A DNA stretch of 9,585 bases from Deltaproteobacteria bacterium (GTDB lineage Bacteria > Desulfobacterota > Desulfomonilia > UBA1062): assembly GCA_023230665.1 (NCBI GenBank), contig JALNWY010000113.1, forward strand, positions 1-9,585, read 5' to 3'. The notes beneath the pieces were generated by a model, which searched no databases, was not told where the DNA came from, and saw nothing but the letters and a program-made list of their open reading frames with translations. The position numbers and the translations under genes were made by a program. Positions 1 to 8,000 of the stretch are shown piece by piece; position 1 is the stretch's first letter, and every line of letters starts with the position of its first letter.

Positions 1-39
1 CAGGAGGGTGAGCAGGCCCCTGTCCCTTTAAGGCCCGGA

Positions 40-2775
40 TCACTGGGCGCGGGAGTGGAAACCGGCCTGATGATCTGCCTCGTTTGCGAGCCTGAGCGAG
101 AGGGTGAACATGTTGCCGCACTTGCTCTCCACCTCGAACCGGCAGCGCTTGAGGATTTTGATCATGGCATGATTGTCCCTGAGGGTCTCGGATACGACGT
201 TCTCGACCTTCCAGTGTTTCGCCAGGCCGACGCTCACCTCGGAGAGCACCTTGCCCAGGGTTTTGTTCTGCCAGGAGTCGGAGACGATCACTGCGAACTC
301 TGCCTCGTTCTGGCGCGAGAGCCTGATGAGCCGGGCGATCCCGATGACCTTGCGCCGGGTGCTGTCGGTCATCTCCGCGATGATGGCGAACTCCTCCTCG
401 GGATTGATGTCGCAGAACCGCATGGCCCGCTCGGGCGTAGCGCTGAAGGGTGAGAGAAAACGCATCCACAGCGACTGCTGCGAGCACTCGTTCACGAAAT
501 CGGTCCACAGGTCCATGTCGCCCGGCTTGAGCAGCCGGAACCTGACGGGTTTACCGTCGATAGTGAACGAGCGGCCGGCCAGAAGGCTGTCGAGTGTCCT
601 GAACAGAATGGTGCGCCGGCGCTGCTCGAAACGGTACATCTCGGCCAGCACCTCGGCGGCTGTCTCAGAGGTGGAATAGACCGGGATACCTGCCTGCTCC
701 ATCTTGATGACATCGTGTATCACGAACTCCTTACAGGCCACGCAGCAGACCACGGGTTTGCCGCGATAGTCGATATCCTTCATCACATCGGCGAACGAGG
801 CGAGTTTCTCGCCCTGAACAATGACCATGACACTGTGCACATCGCTGCTCTGGACCCCGATCTCGATGAGGCCTTTCAACTGCTCGGGGGTCATGCTGAA
901 CGAGCAGTCAACAGGGTTCTGGTTGTTCAGATAGTCGGGCAGCATGCCGGCGAGGCGTTCCTTGATGAACGACTCGAACTTGCTGAGCCTCAGGCCGCCC
1001 AGATAGAGCGTGTCGGTTGCCGCTACGCCGAGCGAGCCCGTATAGGTAATGATCAGCACCCCGGGACCCTTGGGGAGCGGCTGCTTGGAGAATCCGCGGG
1101 CCAGGGCGAAGAGGTGCTCGTTGTCCCGGGCCCTGATGATGCCGGACTGCCTGAAGGCAGCGCTGTTGACCTCGTCGTTGCCGGCCAGGGACGCGGTATG
1201 GGACGAGACGGCCTGTTTGCCCGCCTCGGTCCGGCCCGTCTTGAGCACGATCACGGGCTTGCGCTGCGAGAGCCGGGAAGCAACATCGATGAAGCGCTTG
1301 CCGCTGGTCACATCCTCCATATACATGGTGATTACGTCGATGTGCTCGTCCTGGCCCATGTATTCCAGGATATCCGTCTCAGTGATGTCCATCTTGTTGC
1401 CGATGGTGGCCACGATCCCGAAGTCGAGCACGTTGCGCAGACCTGCGAGAATGCCGGCGGCATACACCCCTGCCTGGGCGATGAGGCCTACATTGCCTTT
1501 TCTCAGATCATCGAGGATGCCGATGGACTGGACCATGCGATGGTGTGTGTTGATGACACCCGAACAGTTGGGGCCCAAAAGCCGGCATCCGTTCTCCCTG
1601 ATGATCTCCCGCATGTGCGCCTGAACCTGTTTCCCGGCCTCCCCGATCTCTGCAAAGCCGGCGGTCTCGACGATCACGTACCTGATTCCCCTGGCGCAGC
1701 AGTCCTGAATGGCCTGCGGGACCGCCTCGGCTGGGACGATGATGATCGCGACATCAATCGGCTCGTCCACGTCGAGGATCGAGCGGTAGGCCCTGACCCC
1801 CATGATCGTGTCTTTCCTGGGATTGATCGGGAAGAGCCTGCCCTGAAACCCGTGATGGATCAGATTTCTGAACACGTTGTACCCGAGCTTGCCCCCGGTG
1901 TCGGTGGCGCCCAGAACAGCTATGCTCTCGGGATAAAAAAACCTTCTCAGGTTGCCCCGCTGCAGAGGGGTTCCTCGCTTTTCTTCCGGCAAAAGGGCGC
2001 GAATGAACATGCGGGCATCGATGGCCATGCAGCCAGACGGATAGAGAAAAACCGGGTTCAGATCGAGCTCGCTGATCATTGGATGCTGCGTCACCAGGTC
2101 CGAGATCTTCAAGAGCAGCCCCTTGAGCGCCTCGATATCAGCACAATGGCCCCGGTAGCCTTTCAAGAGGGCCGAGCCCTTTATCCCGCCTATCATCTCG
2201 GCTGCGCCGTCCTCATCGAGGGGAAGCACCCGGAAGGTAACGTCCTTGAGAACCTCCACAAAGACCCCGCCCAGGCCAAACATGAGAACGTGCCCGAAGC
2301 TGGGATCGTGCGTGACTCCGATGATCGCCTCGATTCCGGGATCCGCCATCTTCTGTACCGACACGCCGATGACATTGCGATGCCTGAATGCCTGCATGAT
2401 CTCGCGAAAGGCCGTGCGTACGGCCGCATCGTCATTCAGGCCCAGCTTGACCCCGCCTCCGTCGCTCTTATGGGTGATGTCGGGAGAGACGATCTTCATG
2501 ACCACGGGATAGCCGATTGCCCTGCCGGCCCGGACGGCCGATTCTTCGGATGTCGCGATGACGCCGCCTGTGGTGTGAATGCCAATGTTCTCGAGGATCT
2601 CCTTGCACTCGTGTTCCATCAGGCAGCTGCGGTTTTCCTTAAGGGCCCGTTCGATGATGGATTGGATATGGTCAAGGGTACTGGCCTTGGATGCTGCGCT
2701 CGGAAATGAAAGCGGAACCTCTCCGGGCCGGGTTCCATACTCGGGTAAATCAGTCAGGATACTGCTGTCGCTCAT
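40..2775 (-). CDS. NDP-forming acyl-CoA synthetase fused to GNAT acetyltransferase (beta-alpha-GNAT order)
   Basis: This 911-residue protein resembles ADP-forming acetate/acyl-CoA synthetases (acyl-CoA + ADP + Pi to acid + CoA + ATP) and Pat/YfiQ-type protein lysine acetyltransferases. Domains in order: ATP-grasp_5 (about 35-265; THKSDGGG with His102, FGLGGVFVEV, ELDLNPV); CoA-binding Rossmann domain (about 276-410; SIAVLGATDTGGKLG, LLGPNCSG); succinyl-CoA-ligase-like domains (about 425-720; SSHTASLAGND with the expected phospho-histidine His526); and a C-terminal GNAT domain (about 745-895; AEFAVIV, SWQNKTLG). No signal peptide or membrane segment is seen, so it is probably cytosolic. Described Pat proteins run CoA-binding, ligase, ATP-grasp, GNAT; here ATP-grasp comes first. 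The His that synthetase activity needs is present, so it may be a real synthetase rather than only a regulatory fold. The ATG at 2775 is chosen because AGGGGG lies 8 bases upstream. An in-frame TTG at 2796 would add 7 residues, but its AGGAG is only 2 bases away. Family call is firm; substrate is unknown. Confidence 0.92.
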   Translation of the reverse strand: MSDSSILTDLPEYGTRPGEVPLSFPSAASKASTLDHIQSIIERALKENRSCLMEHECKEILENIGIHTTGGVIATSEESAVRAGRAIGYPVVMKIVSPDITHKSDGGGVKLGLNDDAAVRTAFREIMQAFRHRNVIGVSVQKMADPGIEAIIGVTHDPSFGHVLMFGLGGVFVEVLKDVTFRVLPLDEDGAAEMIGGIKGSALLKGYRGHCADIEALKGLLLKISDLVTQHPMISELDLNPVFLYPSGCMAIDARMFIRALLPEEKRGTPLQRGNLRRFFYPESIAVLGATDTGGKLGYNVFRNLIHHGFQGRLFPINPRKDTIMGVRAYRSILDVDEPIDVAIIIVPAEAVPQAIQDCCARGIRYVIVETAGFAEIGEAGKQVQAHMREIIRENGCRLLGPNCSGVINTHHRMVQSIGILDDLRKGNVGLIAQAGVYAAGILAGLRNVLDFGIVATIGNKMDITETDILEYMGQDEHIDVITMYMEDVTSGKRFIDVASRLSQRKPVIVLKTGRTEAGKQAVSSHTASLAGNDEVNSAAFRQSGIIRARDNEHLFALARGFSKQPLPKGPGVLIITYTGSLGVAATDTLYLGGLRLSKFESFIKERLAGMLPDYLNNQNPVDCSFSMTPEQLKGLIEIGVQSSDVHSVMVIVQGEKLASFADVMKDIDYRGKPVVCCVACKEFVIHDVIKMEQAGIPVYSTSETAAEVLAEMYRFEQRRRTILFRTLDSLLAGRSFTIDGKPVRFRLLKPGDMDLWTDFVNECSQQSLWMRFLSPFSATPERAMRFCDINPEEEFAIIAEMTDSTRRKVIGIARLIRLSRQNEAEFAVIVSDSWQNKTLGKVLSEVSVGLAKHWKVENVVSETLRDNHAMIKILKRCRFEVESKCGNMFTLSLRLANEADHQAGFHSRAQ

Positions 2776-2783
2776 TCGTGTAA

Positions 2784-2789
2784 CCCCCT
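2784..2789 (-). promoter_or_regulatory. Ribosome binding site of the acyl-CoA synthetase/GNAT gene
   Basis: AGGGGG (minus strand) lies 8 bases before the ATG at 2775. It decides the start in favour of this ATG over the in-frame TTG at 2796, whose nearest purine run (AGGAG, 2799-2803) is too close to the codon. Confidence 0.6.
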
Positions 2790-2830
2790 GTGGCAACGCT
2801 CCTGTATTTGTCAGACAACTCTATTTCAAT

Positions 2831-2862
2831 GGACCGTTCAGATACCTTCAGTATCACGGTCC
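2831..2862 (-). promoter_or_regulatory. Bulged stem-loop in the leader of the acyl-CoA synthetase gene
   Basis: The arms GGACCGT/ACGGTCC (7 bp) and GATAC/GTATC (5 bp) stack into one hairpin with a 5-base loop and a 3-base bulge on one side. It lies 56 bases upstream of the ATG at 2775, so it would fall in the mRNA leader if transcription starts further up, or could be a protein-binding palindrome. No U-tract follows, which argues against a terminator. The pairing is seen directly; its function is unknown, and I do not recognise a known riboswitch or operator. Confidence 0.45.
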
Positions 2863-2989
2863 GTACAGGGCGGATATCGGGCAAGTGCTCTTTTTATTGT
2901 CGAATGAATTGATAATGCTGACAGAGACATGCCGACAGAGGATCAAGGCGGGAATGACAGTCAACGACCTACATGGCTGGCGATCTTGT

Positions 2990-3011
2990 CCCGGCTTTCG
3001 GCAAAACCGGG
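2990..3011 (-). other. Small imperfect stem-loop in the intergenic gap
   Basis: CCCGG (2990-2994) pairs with CCGGG (3007-3011). Inside are one mismatch and TTT/AAA pairs around a 4-base loop. It sits between the response regulator and the acyl-CoA synthetase gene, downstream of the hairpin at 3033-3053. No T-run follows on either strand. It may add to transcript-end structure or be chance in GC-rich DNA. The rest of the 283-base gap 2776-3058 holds no convincing ORF or consensus promoter, only an AT-richer patch around 2890-2920. Confidence 0.25.
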
Positions 3012-3032
3012 TCGAAAGGCGTGCCCTTGGAA

Positions 3033-3053
3033 GATCCACCCCCTTGGTGGATC
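3033..3053 (-). terminator. Stem-loop after the response regulator, possible terminator or mRNA 3' end
   Basis: A perfect 8-bp inverted repeat, GATCCACC/GGTGGATC, with a 5-base loop begins 5 bases beyond the TAA stop of the response regulator. That is the usual place for an intrinsic terminator or 3'-stabilising hairpin. The downstream sequence on the minus strand has only two T residues (TTCCAAGG), so strong rho-independent termination is doubtful and some read-through into the acyl-CoA synthetase gene is possible. Confidence 0.45.
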
Positions 3054-3058
3054 AGGCA

Positions 3059-3697
3059 TTAGTAGGGGTCGATGAGCCGGTGGTTCATGGCATAGAAGGT
3101 CAGTTCCGCGTTTTTCTTCATGCCCATCTTGTTCATGACCCGGATCCGGTAGGTGCTGATGGTCTTGACGCTCAGACACAGCTCGTGGGCGATCTCGCCT
3201 ACGGACTTACCGGATGCCAGCATCAGCATCACCTGATACTCGCGGGTCGAGAGTTTTTCATGCCGGTGCTTGTCAGCCTTGCTGTCGAGCGCAACGGCAA
3301 GCTTTTCAGCGAGCGAGGCGGTCACGTATTTTCCCCCGCGGGACACCTTCCGGATGGCGCCGACAAGCTCATGAGCGGCGCTCGCCTTGGTGAGGTACCC
3401 CGAGGCACCGGCCCTGAGCGCCCGCACGGCATACTGCTCTTCCGGGTGCATGCTCAGAATGAGCACCGGAAGCTTCGGCTTTGATTTCAGGATGTCCTCG
3501 AGGATCTCGAGCCCGCCCCTGCCGGGCATGGATATGTCGAGCAGCACCATGTCGAAGCTGCCGCGAAGGGCCTTCTCCAGAGTCTCCTTCCCGTCCTCTG
3601 CCTCGTCTCCCACCACGATGTCATTCTGGGTCGAGAGGATCTGCTTCACCCCTTCACGTACAACGGTGTGGTCGTCAGCCACAAGGATGCGTATCAT
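3059..3697 (-). CDS. NarL/FixJ-family response regulator (REC + LuxR-type HTH)
   Basis: This 212-residue DNA-binding response regulator should be phosphorylated by the kinase encoded immediately upstream and then control transcription. The N-terminal receiver domain (about 2-118) has the acidic pair Asp8/Asp9 (LVADDH), the phospho-acceptor Asp54 (LLDISMPGRGG), Ser82 at the Thr/Ser switch position and Lys104 (YLTKA). The C-terminal LuxR-type helix-turn-helix (about 148-205) has LSTREYQVMLMLASG and the recognition region LSVKTISTYRIRVMNKMG. Length is typical for the family. Its ATG overlaps the kinase TGA (ATGA), indicating translational coupling, and AGGAGG lies 10 bases upstream. A longer in-frame reading to 3919 lacks homology-like content and runs inside the kinase gene, so it was rejected. 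The target promoters are unknown. Confidence 0.95.
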   Translation of the reverse strand: MIRILVADDHTVVREGVKQILSTQNDIVVGDEAEDGKETLEKALRGSFDMVLLDISMPGRGGLEILEDILKSKPKLPVLILSMHPEEQYAVRALRAGASGYLTKASAAHELVGAIRKVSRGGKYVTASLAEKLAVALDSKADKHRHEKLSTREYQVMLMLASGKSVGEIAHELCLSVKTISTYRIRVMNKMGMKKNAELTFYAMNHRLIDPY

Positions 3698-4842
3698 GTG
3701 CGATGAGCCTCCTCGCGGATAGGAATCTGGATGCTCACGGTTGTTCCTTTCCTCTTTGCGCCGGTTATCTGCATGCATCCGTTCCATAGGCCGACCCGTT
3801 CGCGAATGCCGATGATTCCGAACGACCGGGGATCCTCGGCCTGCTTGCGGGTGATGCCCTTGCCGTTGTCCGCCACCTGAAGATTCAGCACGCCTCCTTC
3901 CTGCGTCAGGCGGGCCCACACCGCCGTGGCCCGTGAATGACGCGCCACGTTGGTGAGCGTTTCCTGAAAGATGCGGAACACGGCGGTTGCCAGGTCCTTC
4001 TCAATGCAGTCGTCCCGGCAGTCCACGAACACGTGACATTCGATCCCGGAGCGGTTCTGGAATTCTGACGCCTGCCACTCGATGGCTGCGGTCAGACCGA
4101 GGTCGTCGAGCATGATCGGTCTGAGCTCGGTGATGATCCGATGAACGCTTTCGATGGTAGCATCCACGAGCTGCTCCATCCGCTGGGTTTTCTCCGCCAG
4201 GCGCGAACAGCCGGCGGGAAGCTGGGCGCCGAGCCAGGCGACATCCATCTGCAGGGCTGTGAGCGATTGCCCCAATTCATCGTGGATCTCCCGAGCGATG
4301 CGGGCGCACTCCTTTTCCCGGGCAGACTGAAGATGGGCGGAGAGCTCCCGGAGCTGCTTGTGCGAACGCCTGAGTTCTTCCTCGGCCCGCCTTTTTTCCG
4401 TGATGTCTTCATAGGTGATGACGATCCTGCGCTGTATGAGCCGGTCTCCGATCCGGGCGGCCCGCATCCGGCAGAGGATGTCTTTTCCGTCCTTGTGCCG
4501 GCAGAGGAACTCGTTGACAAAGGTGCGCTGGCACTTGAGGGTGGAGTAGAAGTACCTGGCGATCTCTTCCGATTCCTCCGGGCTTCGGTAGAGCAGGGTG
4601 ACGCTCTTGCCGATCAGCTCTTCCCGGTCCCAGCCAAAGGTTTCCTTGATGGCGTTGTTCGCAAAGATGATCCGGCGGTTGTGCAGCCCCACGATCGCCT
4701 GCGGGACGGCATCGAGGATGGATGACTCCAGGGCGCCCAGCTCCAGGAGCCGCTCTCTCGCCGCGTCCTGTCCGATGACGTCCAGAGACTCGCCGAGTGC
4801 ATCCGGCCTCTCGTTAAAGATCATCGACGCAACTTTTTCCAT
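3694..4842 (-). CDS. Soluble PAS-domain sensor histidine kinase (HisKA_3/HATPase, NarX-DegS class)
   Basis: This 382-residue kinase is the partner of the overlapping response regulator. Domains in order: a short N-terminal stretch; a PAS domain with PAC-like tail (about 38-148; ILDAVPQAIVGL, IIFANNAIKETFGWDREELIG, ITYEDITEKRRAEEEL); a coiled linker (150-178); a HisKA_3 dimerisation domain with phospho-acceptor His187 (ARIAREIHDELGQSL); and HATPase_c with N-box FQETLTNVARHS (Asn298), G1 DNGKGI (325-330) and G2 region FGIIGIRERV. No transmembrane helix is present, so it should sense a cytoplasmic signal through PAS. Three PAS cysteines (104, 114, 124) are spaced ten residues apart, and the ligand is unknown. 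The ATG at 4842 has GGGGAAGGAA directly upstream. Met7 (4824) lacks such a site. A consensus promoter lies about 90 bases upstream, so the pair has its own transcript. Confidence 0.94.
   Translation of the reverse strand: MEKVASMIFNERPDALGESLDVIGQDAARERLLELGALESSILDAVPQAIVGLHNRRIIFANNAIKETFGWDREELIGKSVTLLYRSPEESEEIARYFYSTLKCQRTFVNEFLCRHKDGKDILCRMRAARIGDRLIQRRIVITYEDITEKRRAEEELRRSHKQLRELSAHLQSAREKECARIAREIHDELGQSLTALQMDVAWLGAQLPAGCSRLAEKTQRMEQLVDATIESVHRIITELRPIMLDDLGLTAAIEWQASEFQNRSGIECHVFVDCRDDCIEKDLATAVFRIFQETLTNVARHSRATAVWARLTQEGGVLNLQVADNGKGITRKQAEDPRSFGIIGIRERVGLWNGCMQITGAKRKGTTVSIQIPIREEAHRT
3708..3713 (-). promoter_or_regulatory. Ribosome binding site of the response regulator
   Basis: AGGAGG on the minus strand, inside the 3' end of the kinase gene, lies 10 bases before the ATG at 3697. 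It supports the short start at the receiver domain (MIRILVADDH) over the longer open frame. Confidence 0.6.
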
Positions 4843-4929
4843 TTCCTTCCCCGTTGGCCCCCGGCGTTTCTATCAGGCACGTAATGCGTTGGATGAACCG
4901 TTTTCCCGGCTATGTGGATCACTTGTAAG

Positions 4930-4958
4930 AGTATATGACAAAGGCCCTGTCCGGTCAA
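4930..4958 (-). promoter_or_regulatory. Sigma-70-type promoter for the histidine kinase/response regulator pair
   Basis: On the minus strand a TTGACC -35 box (4953-4958) and a TATACT -10 box (4930-4935) are separated by exactly 17 bases, matching the housekeeping consensus closely. The predicted transcript start is near 4923, giving a leader of about 80 bases before the kinase ATG at 4842. It lies in the 178-base gap after the activase gene, so the two-component operon need not depend on activase transcription. Confidence 0.7.
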
Positions 4959-4981
4959 GAAGAATGAAGGCGATGATGGGG

Positions 4982-5009
4982 AAAAAACACAGGAATTCCG
5001 GAGCAATCC
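4982..5009 (-). terminator. Weak candidate terminator after the activase gene
   Basis: Just after the activase TGA (5021), GGATT (5005-5009) can pair with AATTCC (4992-4997 region, one bulge) around a GC-rich loop. Six T residues on the minus strand (4982-4987) follow after 4 bases. The stem is short and interrupted, so termination would be inefficient; the position and T-run are the main support. Confidence 0.25.
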
Positions 5010-5020
5010 ACCCGGCGGGC

Positions 5021-8000
5021 TCAGGTCTCCCTCAGGCCGCCGGGCAGGATGTCTGCCGGGCCGCCATCGTCCGCAGGAACCCCGGAGCGAGGATATGGCC
5101 GCTTCCGGACGAACGAGAACGACACCTTCTGCCGGGGCTCGTGCGTCCGTGCGATGGACCTGAGGTAGATGCCCACCTGTGACGAAACATCGCCCATACC
5201 GTCGAAGAAAAGGTTGACCACGGGAACCCCCACATACTCCGGATGTGTCTGGAAAATATGTGAGGTGATCCTGCCCGGCATGCAGCCAAAAGGCGAGCAG
5301 TTGACCACCAGGGCCGCTCCCTGCTCGGCAAAGAGGCGGGCCCTGCCCACGGTGAGGATGGATTCTCCCTCGAAGTTGACCGGGATGAAAGACTCTCCTC
5401 GATGGAGGACCGTTTCGATGGCAGGCTCGCCCCGCTCGTCCAGCAGCGGCGAGAACAGTGAGGTGATCTCCTGCTCCAGGTGGTGGAGATAAGTCTGCTT
5501 CAGCGCGAGCAGCCAGGCATGCAATCGACTGCTCTTGCGTGAAATCAGCTCCAGGGTGTAGTGGATCCACTCGCTCATGGGGGAAAGCCAGGCCTCGCCT
5601 CCCGCGTCTTCCACGGCCTTTACCACGTGCTGGTTAGAGAAGGCGTTGAGCCGCACAAAGATCTCGCCCACGATTCCCACCAGGGGCTTCCTGGGCATGG
5701 CGTGATCCAGGGAGCAGCTCAACTCAAGCACGAGGGAGCGGACAGTGTCTTTCCAGTCTCTGCCCTGCGAGATCCGGTGCCCGATATCGTCTATTGCCTG
5801 GGCGATGAGCGCCTCGGCGGCGCTGGGCCTCGGGTGGTAGGGGACTGTCCGGCACCGGAGCTTGTAGAGCATGTCTCCCAGGCACAGGGCGCGCCAGACA
5901 TCCCGCTCGACCTTTGGCTTGAGGAACCGGTAGCCGTTTTCCGAAGTGGGGGATACGATCCAGGTCTGATCAAACCCCGCACGCTTCAGGATGCGCGACT
6001 GGAGCGTGGCATACTGGCCGAACCTGCACGGACCTTCCGCTCGGGGCATGAGGAGCACATCGTTGCCCGTGCCGTTGCCGGAGCGGGAATCCGACAGGCA
6101 GGAAAGGAACTTGCCGATAGTCACCGCAGCGGGCAGGCACTCGCTTCCGCGGCAATAGGACTTTCCGAGCGCGCATTCCCGGTCTGTCTCCTCGCCCATG
6201 GCCCGTGCGTCGTATCCGTGGCGGGTGAGCGCGGAGGCCCAGAGCTGCGGGGTATAGGGATGTATCTGAGCTATCCATATCCTACCCTGGCCGTTCGTGA
6301 AATCCTTGAGTGTGTGCTGGATCTTGAGGTCATGTGCCCGGGCAGGCGGATGCGAGCAGGCCCGGTACTGCTCGATCATGTCGCAGAAAGCCTCGATCCG
6401 GGTCTGATAGCCGGTGGCGGACCCGTGTTCGTCCAATTCCAGGATGAGATAGGGCTTGGCCCGGGATATTTCCTCGAAATAGCTCAGAATGAAGGAGTCA
6501 GGACCGCAGGAAAAGTTGGACAGCACCAGCGGAAACAGGTTCGGCCGGTTCCGGATGGACATGGCCTTGCGCAGGATCCGCTGGCCCTGATACCAGTACA
6601 TGTCGGGAAACTGGGACATCATCTCGGCGTTGCTCACCTCGTCGGGAACGATGTCCATGGGAATCACGGTATAGCCCAGGGATTCGACGAGCTCGGGAAT
6701 CCCCAGGTTGAGGATCTTGTGATAGAGGTTGTACGACCGCCCGAACAGCACGATGACCGGTTTGTCTTCCCCGATCTCGCGGAAGAGCCGTTCTCCCTGG
6801 CCGGCAAAGATCCGGCGGTGATCGCTGAGCGCCTTGATGCCGCTTCGCAGGGCCTTTTCTACGCGCACAAGGGATATGCCGGTGAACCCGGCCTGCTCCA
6901 GCACATCCGCAAACCCGGGGGCCATGTCGGCGGGTTTCATGTTCAGATCGATGATCGGGGTGGAGATGCGCTGCTCGTTCTCGCCGGTGCGGTAGAAACT
7001 CGGCAGCGAGGTGATGAACGGGCAGTAGACGCTTTTGGGATGCACGGTGGGGTCCTTGGCCTCCTGGATGAGATAGGGCAGCAGGACCCGGCCTGAGGAA
7101 TAGGTGCGAAGGAGGATGTTGGTGCAGGCAATAGCCGTCTTGACCGGGTAGCAGAAATCACCGGACCCGAGCCGGGAGAGCTCCTGAACGATCTCCTCCC
7201 TGCCCGGGGAACAGACCTTGATGGGAATGCCGAGCACCCTGCCGATCTCGGCGAACATCGGAGAGAACCCGTCGTACAGGGGCAGGGCCGGGACCCTGAA
7301 GACAGGGCTTTCATCCTGCTCATCCGAATGCCGCCCCAGGAGATTCCCTCTGAGCCCCATGGCGCGGTTGTCCCGGCGCCCCCTGCACGCAGAATCCGGT
7401 TCGCGGCCGCAGAGATAGCCCCAGCTGATCTTCCCGGAGCCGGTATCCAGCACCGTGATCCTGCAGGTGTTCTCGCACTTTCTGCACACCACCTCGCCGA
7501 TTTTGACCCCGGGGATGGAGAACCCTCTGAACGTTGATGATCCCCGTGTCTTTTCCCCGGCGAGCAGGGCCGCGCCATAGGCGCCCATCACATGACAGAA
7601 GGGGGAGACCATGACCCGCGCGCCCGTGATCTGCTCGAGCGCCGCAACCAGGCCCTTGTTCCTGGCCGTGGCGCCCTGAAACACGATTGTATCGGCCTGG
7701 TAGGGCCGGTTCCCGACCACGCGGTTGAGATAGTTCTTGAACACGGCAAGCAGCACGCCCGCCATGATCCGGTCTTTGGAATACCCGTAAGTGAGCTGCC
7801 GGGTGACTTCCTGGTTCATGAACACGGTACACCGGTCGGAATTGGGCAGTGGAGAGACGCCCATGACCATGGCACTGATGTCGTCGAGGCCCATATCCAG
7901 CGTGTTGGCCTGCTCCTCGATGAACGAGCCCGTTCCAGCGGCGCAGACATAGTTCATGTTCACGTCCACGATCCTGCCCTCTGAGAGCCGGATGAACTTC

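Noticed and set aside
715..2709. 664-residue plus-strand open frame opposite the acyl-CoA synthetase gene
   Set aside because: Its sequence shows no recognisable domain and it lies antisense to a gene with clear motifs throughout. Long antisense frames are expected in GC-rich coding DNA.
2854..3039. 61-residue minus-strand frame in the gap between regulator and synthetase
   Set aside because: No clear ribosome binding site, no recognisable family, and it overlaps the stem-loops; not supported as a gene.
2579..3484. 301-residue plus-strand frame across the intergenic gap
   Set aside because: It spans the 5' end of the synthetase gene, the gap and the antisense of the response regulator. It shows no coherent domain.
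3698..3919. N-terminal extension of the response regulator frame up to 3919
   Set aside because: The added 74 residues read through the kinase ATPase domain in another frame and are low-complexity Arg/Gly-rich. The ATG at 3697 begins exactly at a receiver domain with an upstream AGGAGG.
4992..4999. GGAATTCC palindrome considered as an operator or hairpin by itself
   Set aside because: An 8-base palindrome without a loop is common by chance and cannot fold alone. It is mentioned only as part of the weak terminator candidate.
4821..5570. 249-residue minus-strand frame overlapping the end of the activase
   Set aside because: Out-of-frame shadow of the activase C-terminus, with Arg/Gly/Pro-rich content and no motifs.
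5561..7096. 511-residue plus-strand open frame opposite the activase
   Set aside because: Antisense shadow of the DUF2229 and HgdB-like coding region; no family motifs of its own.
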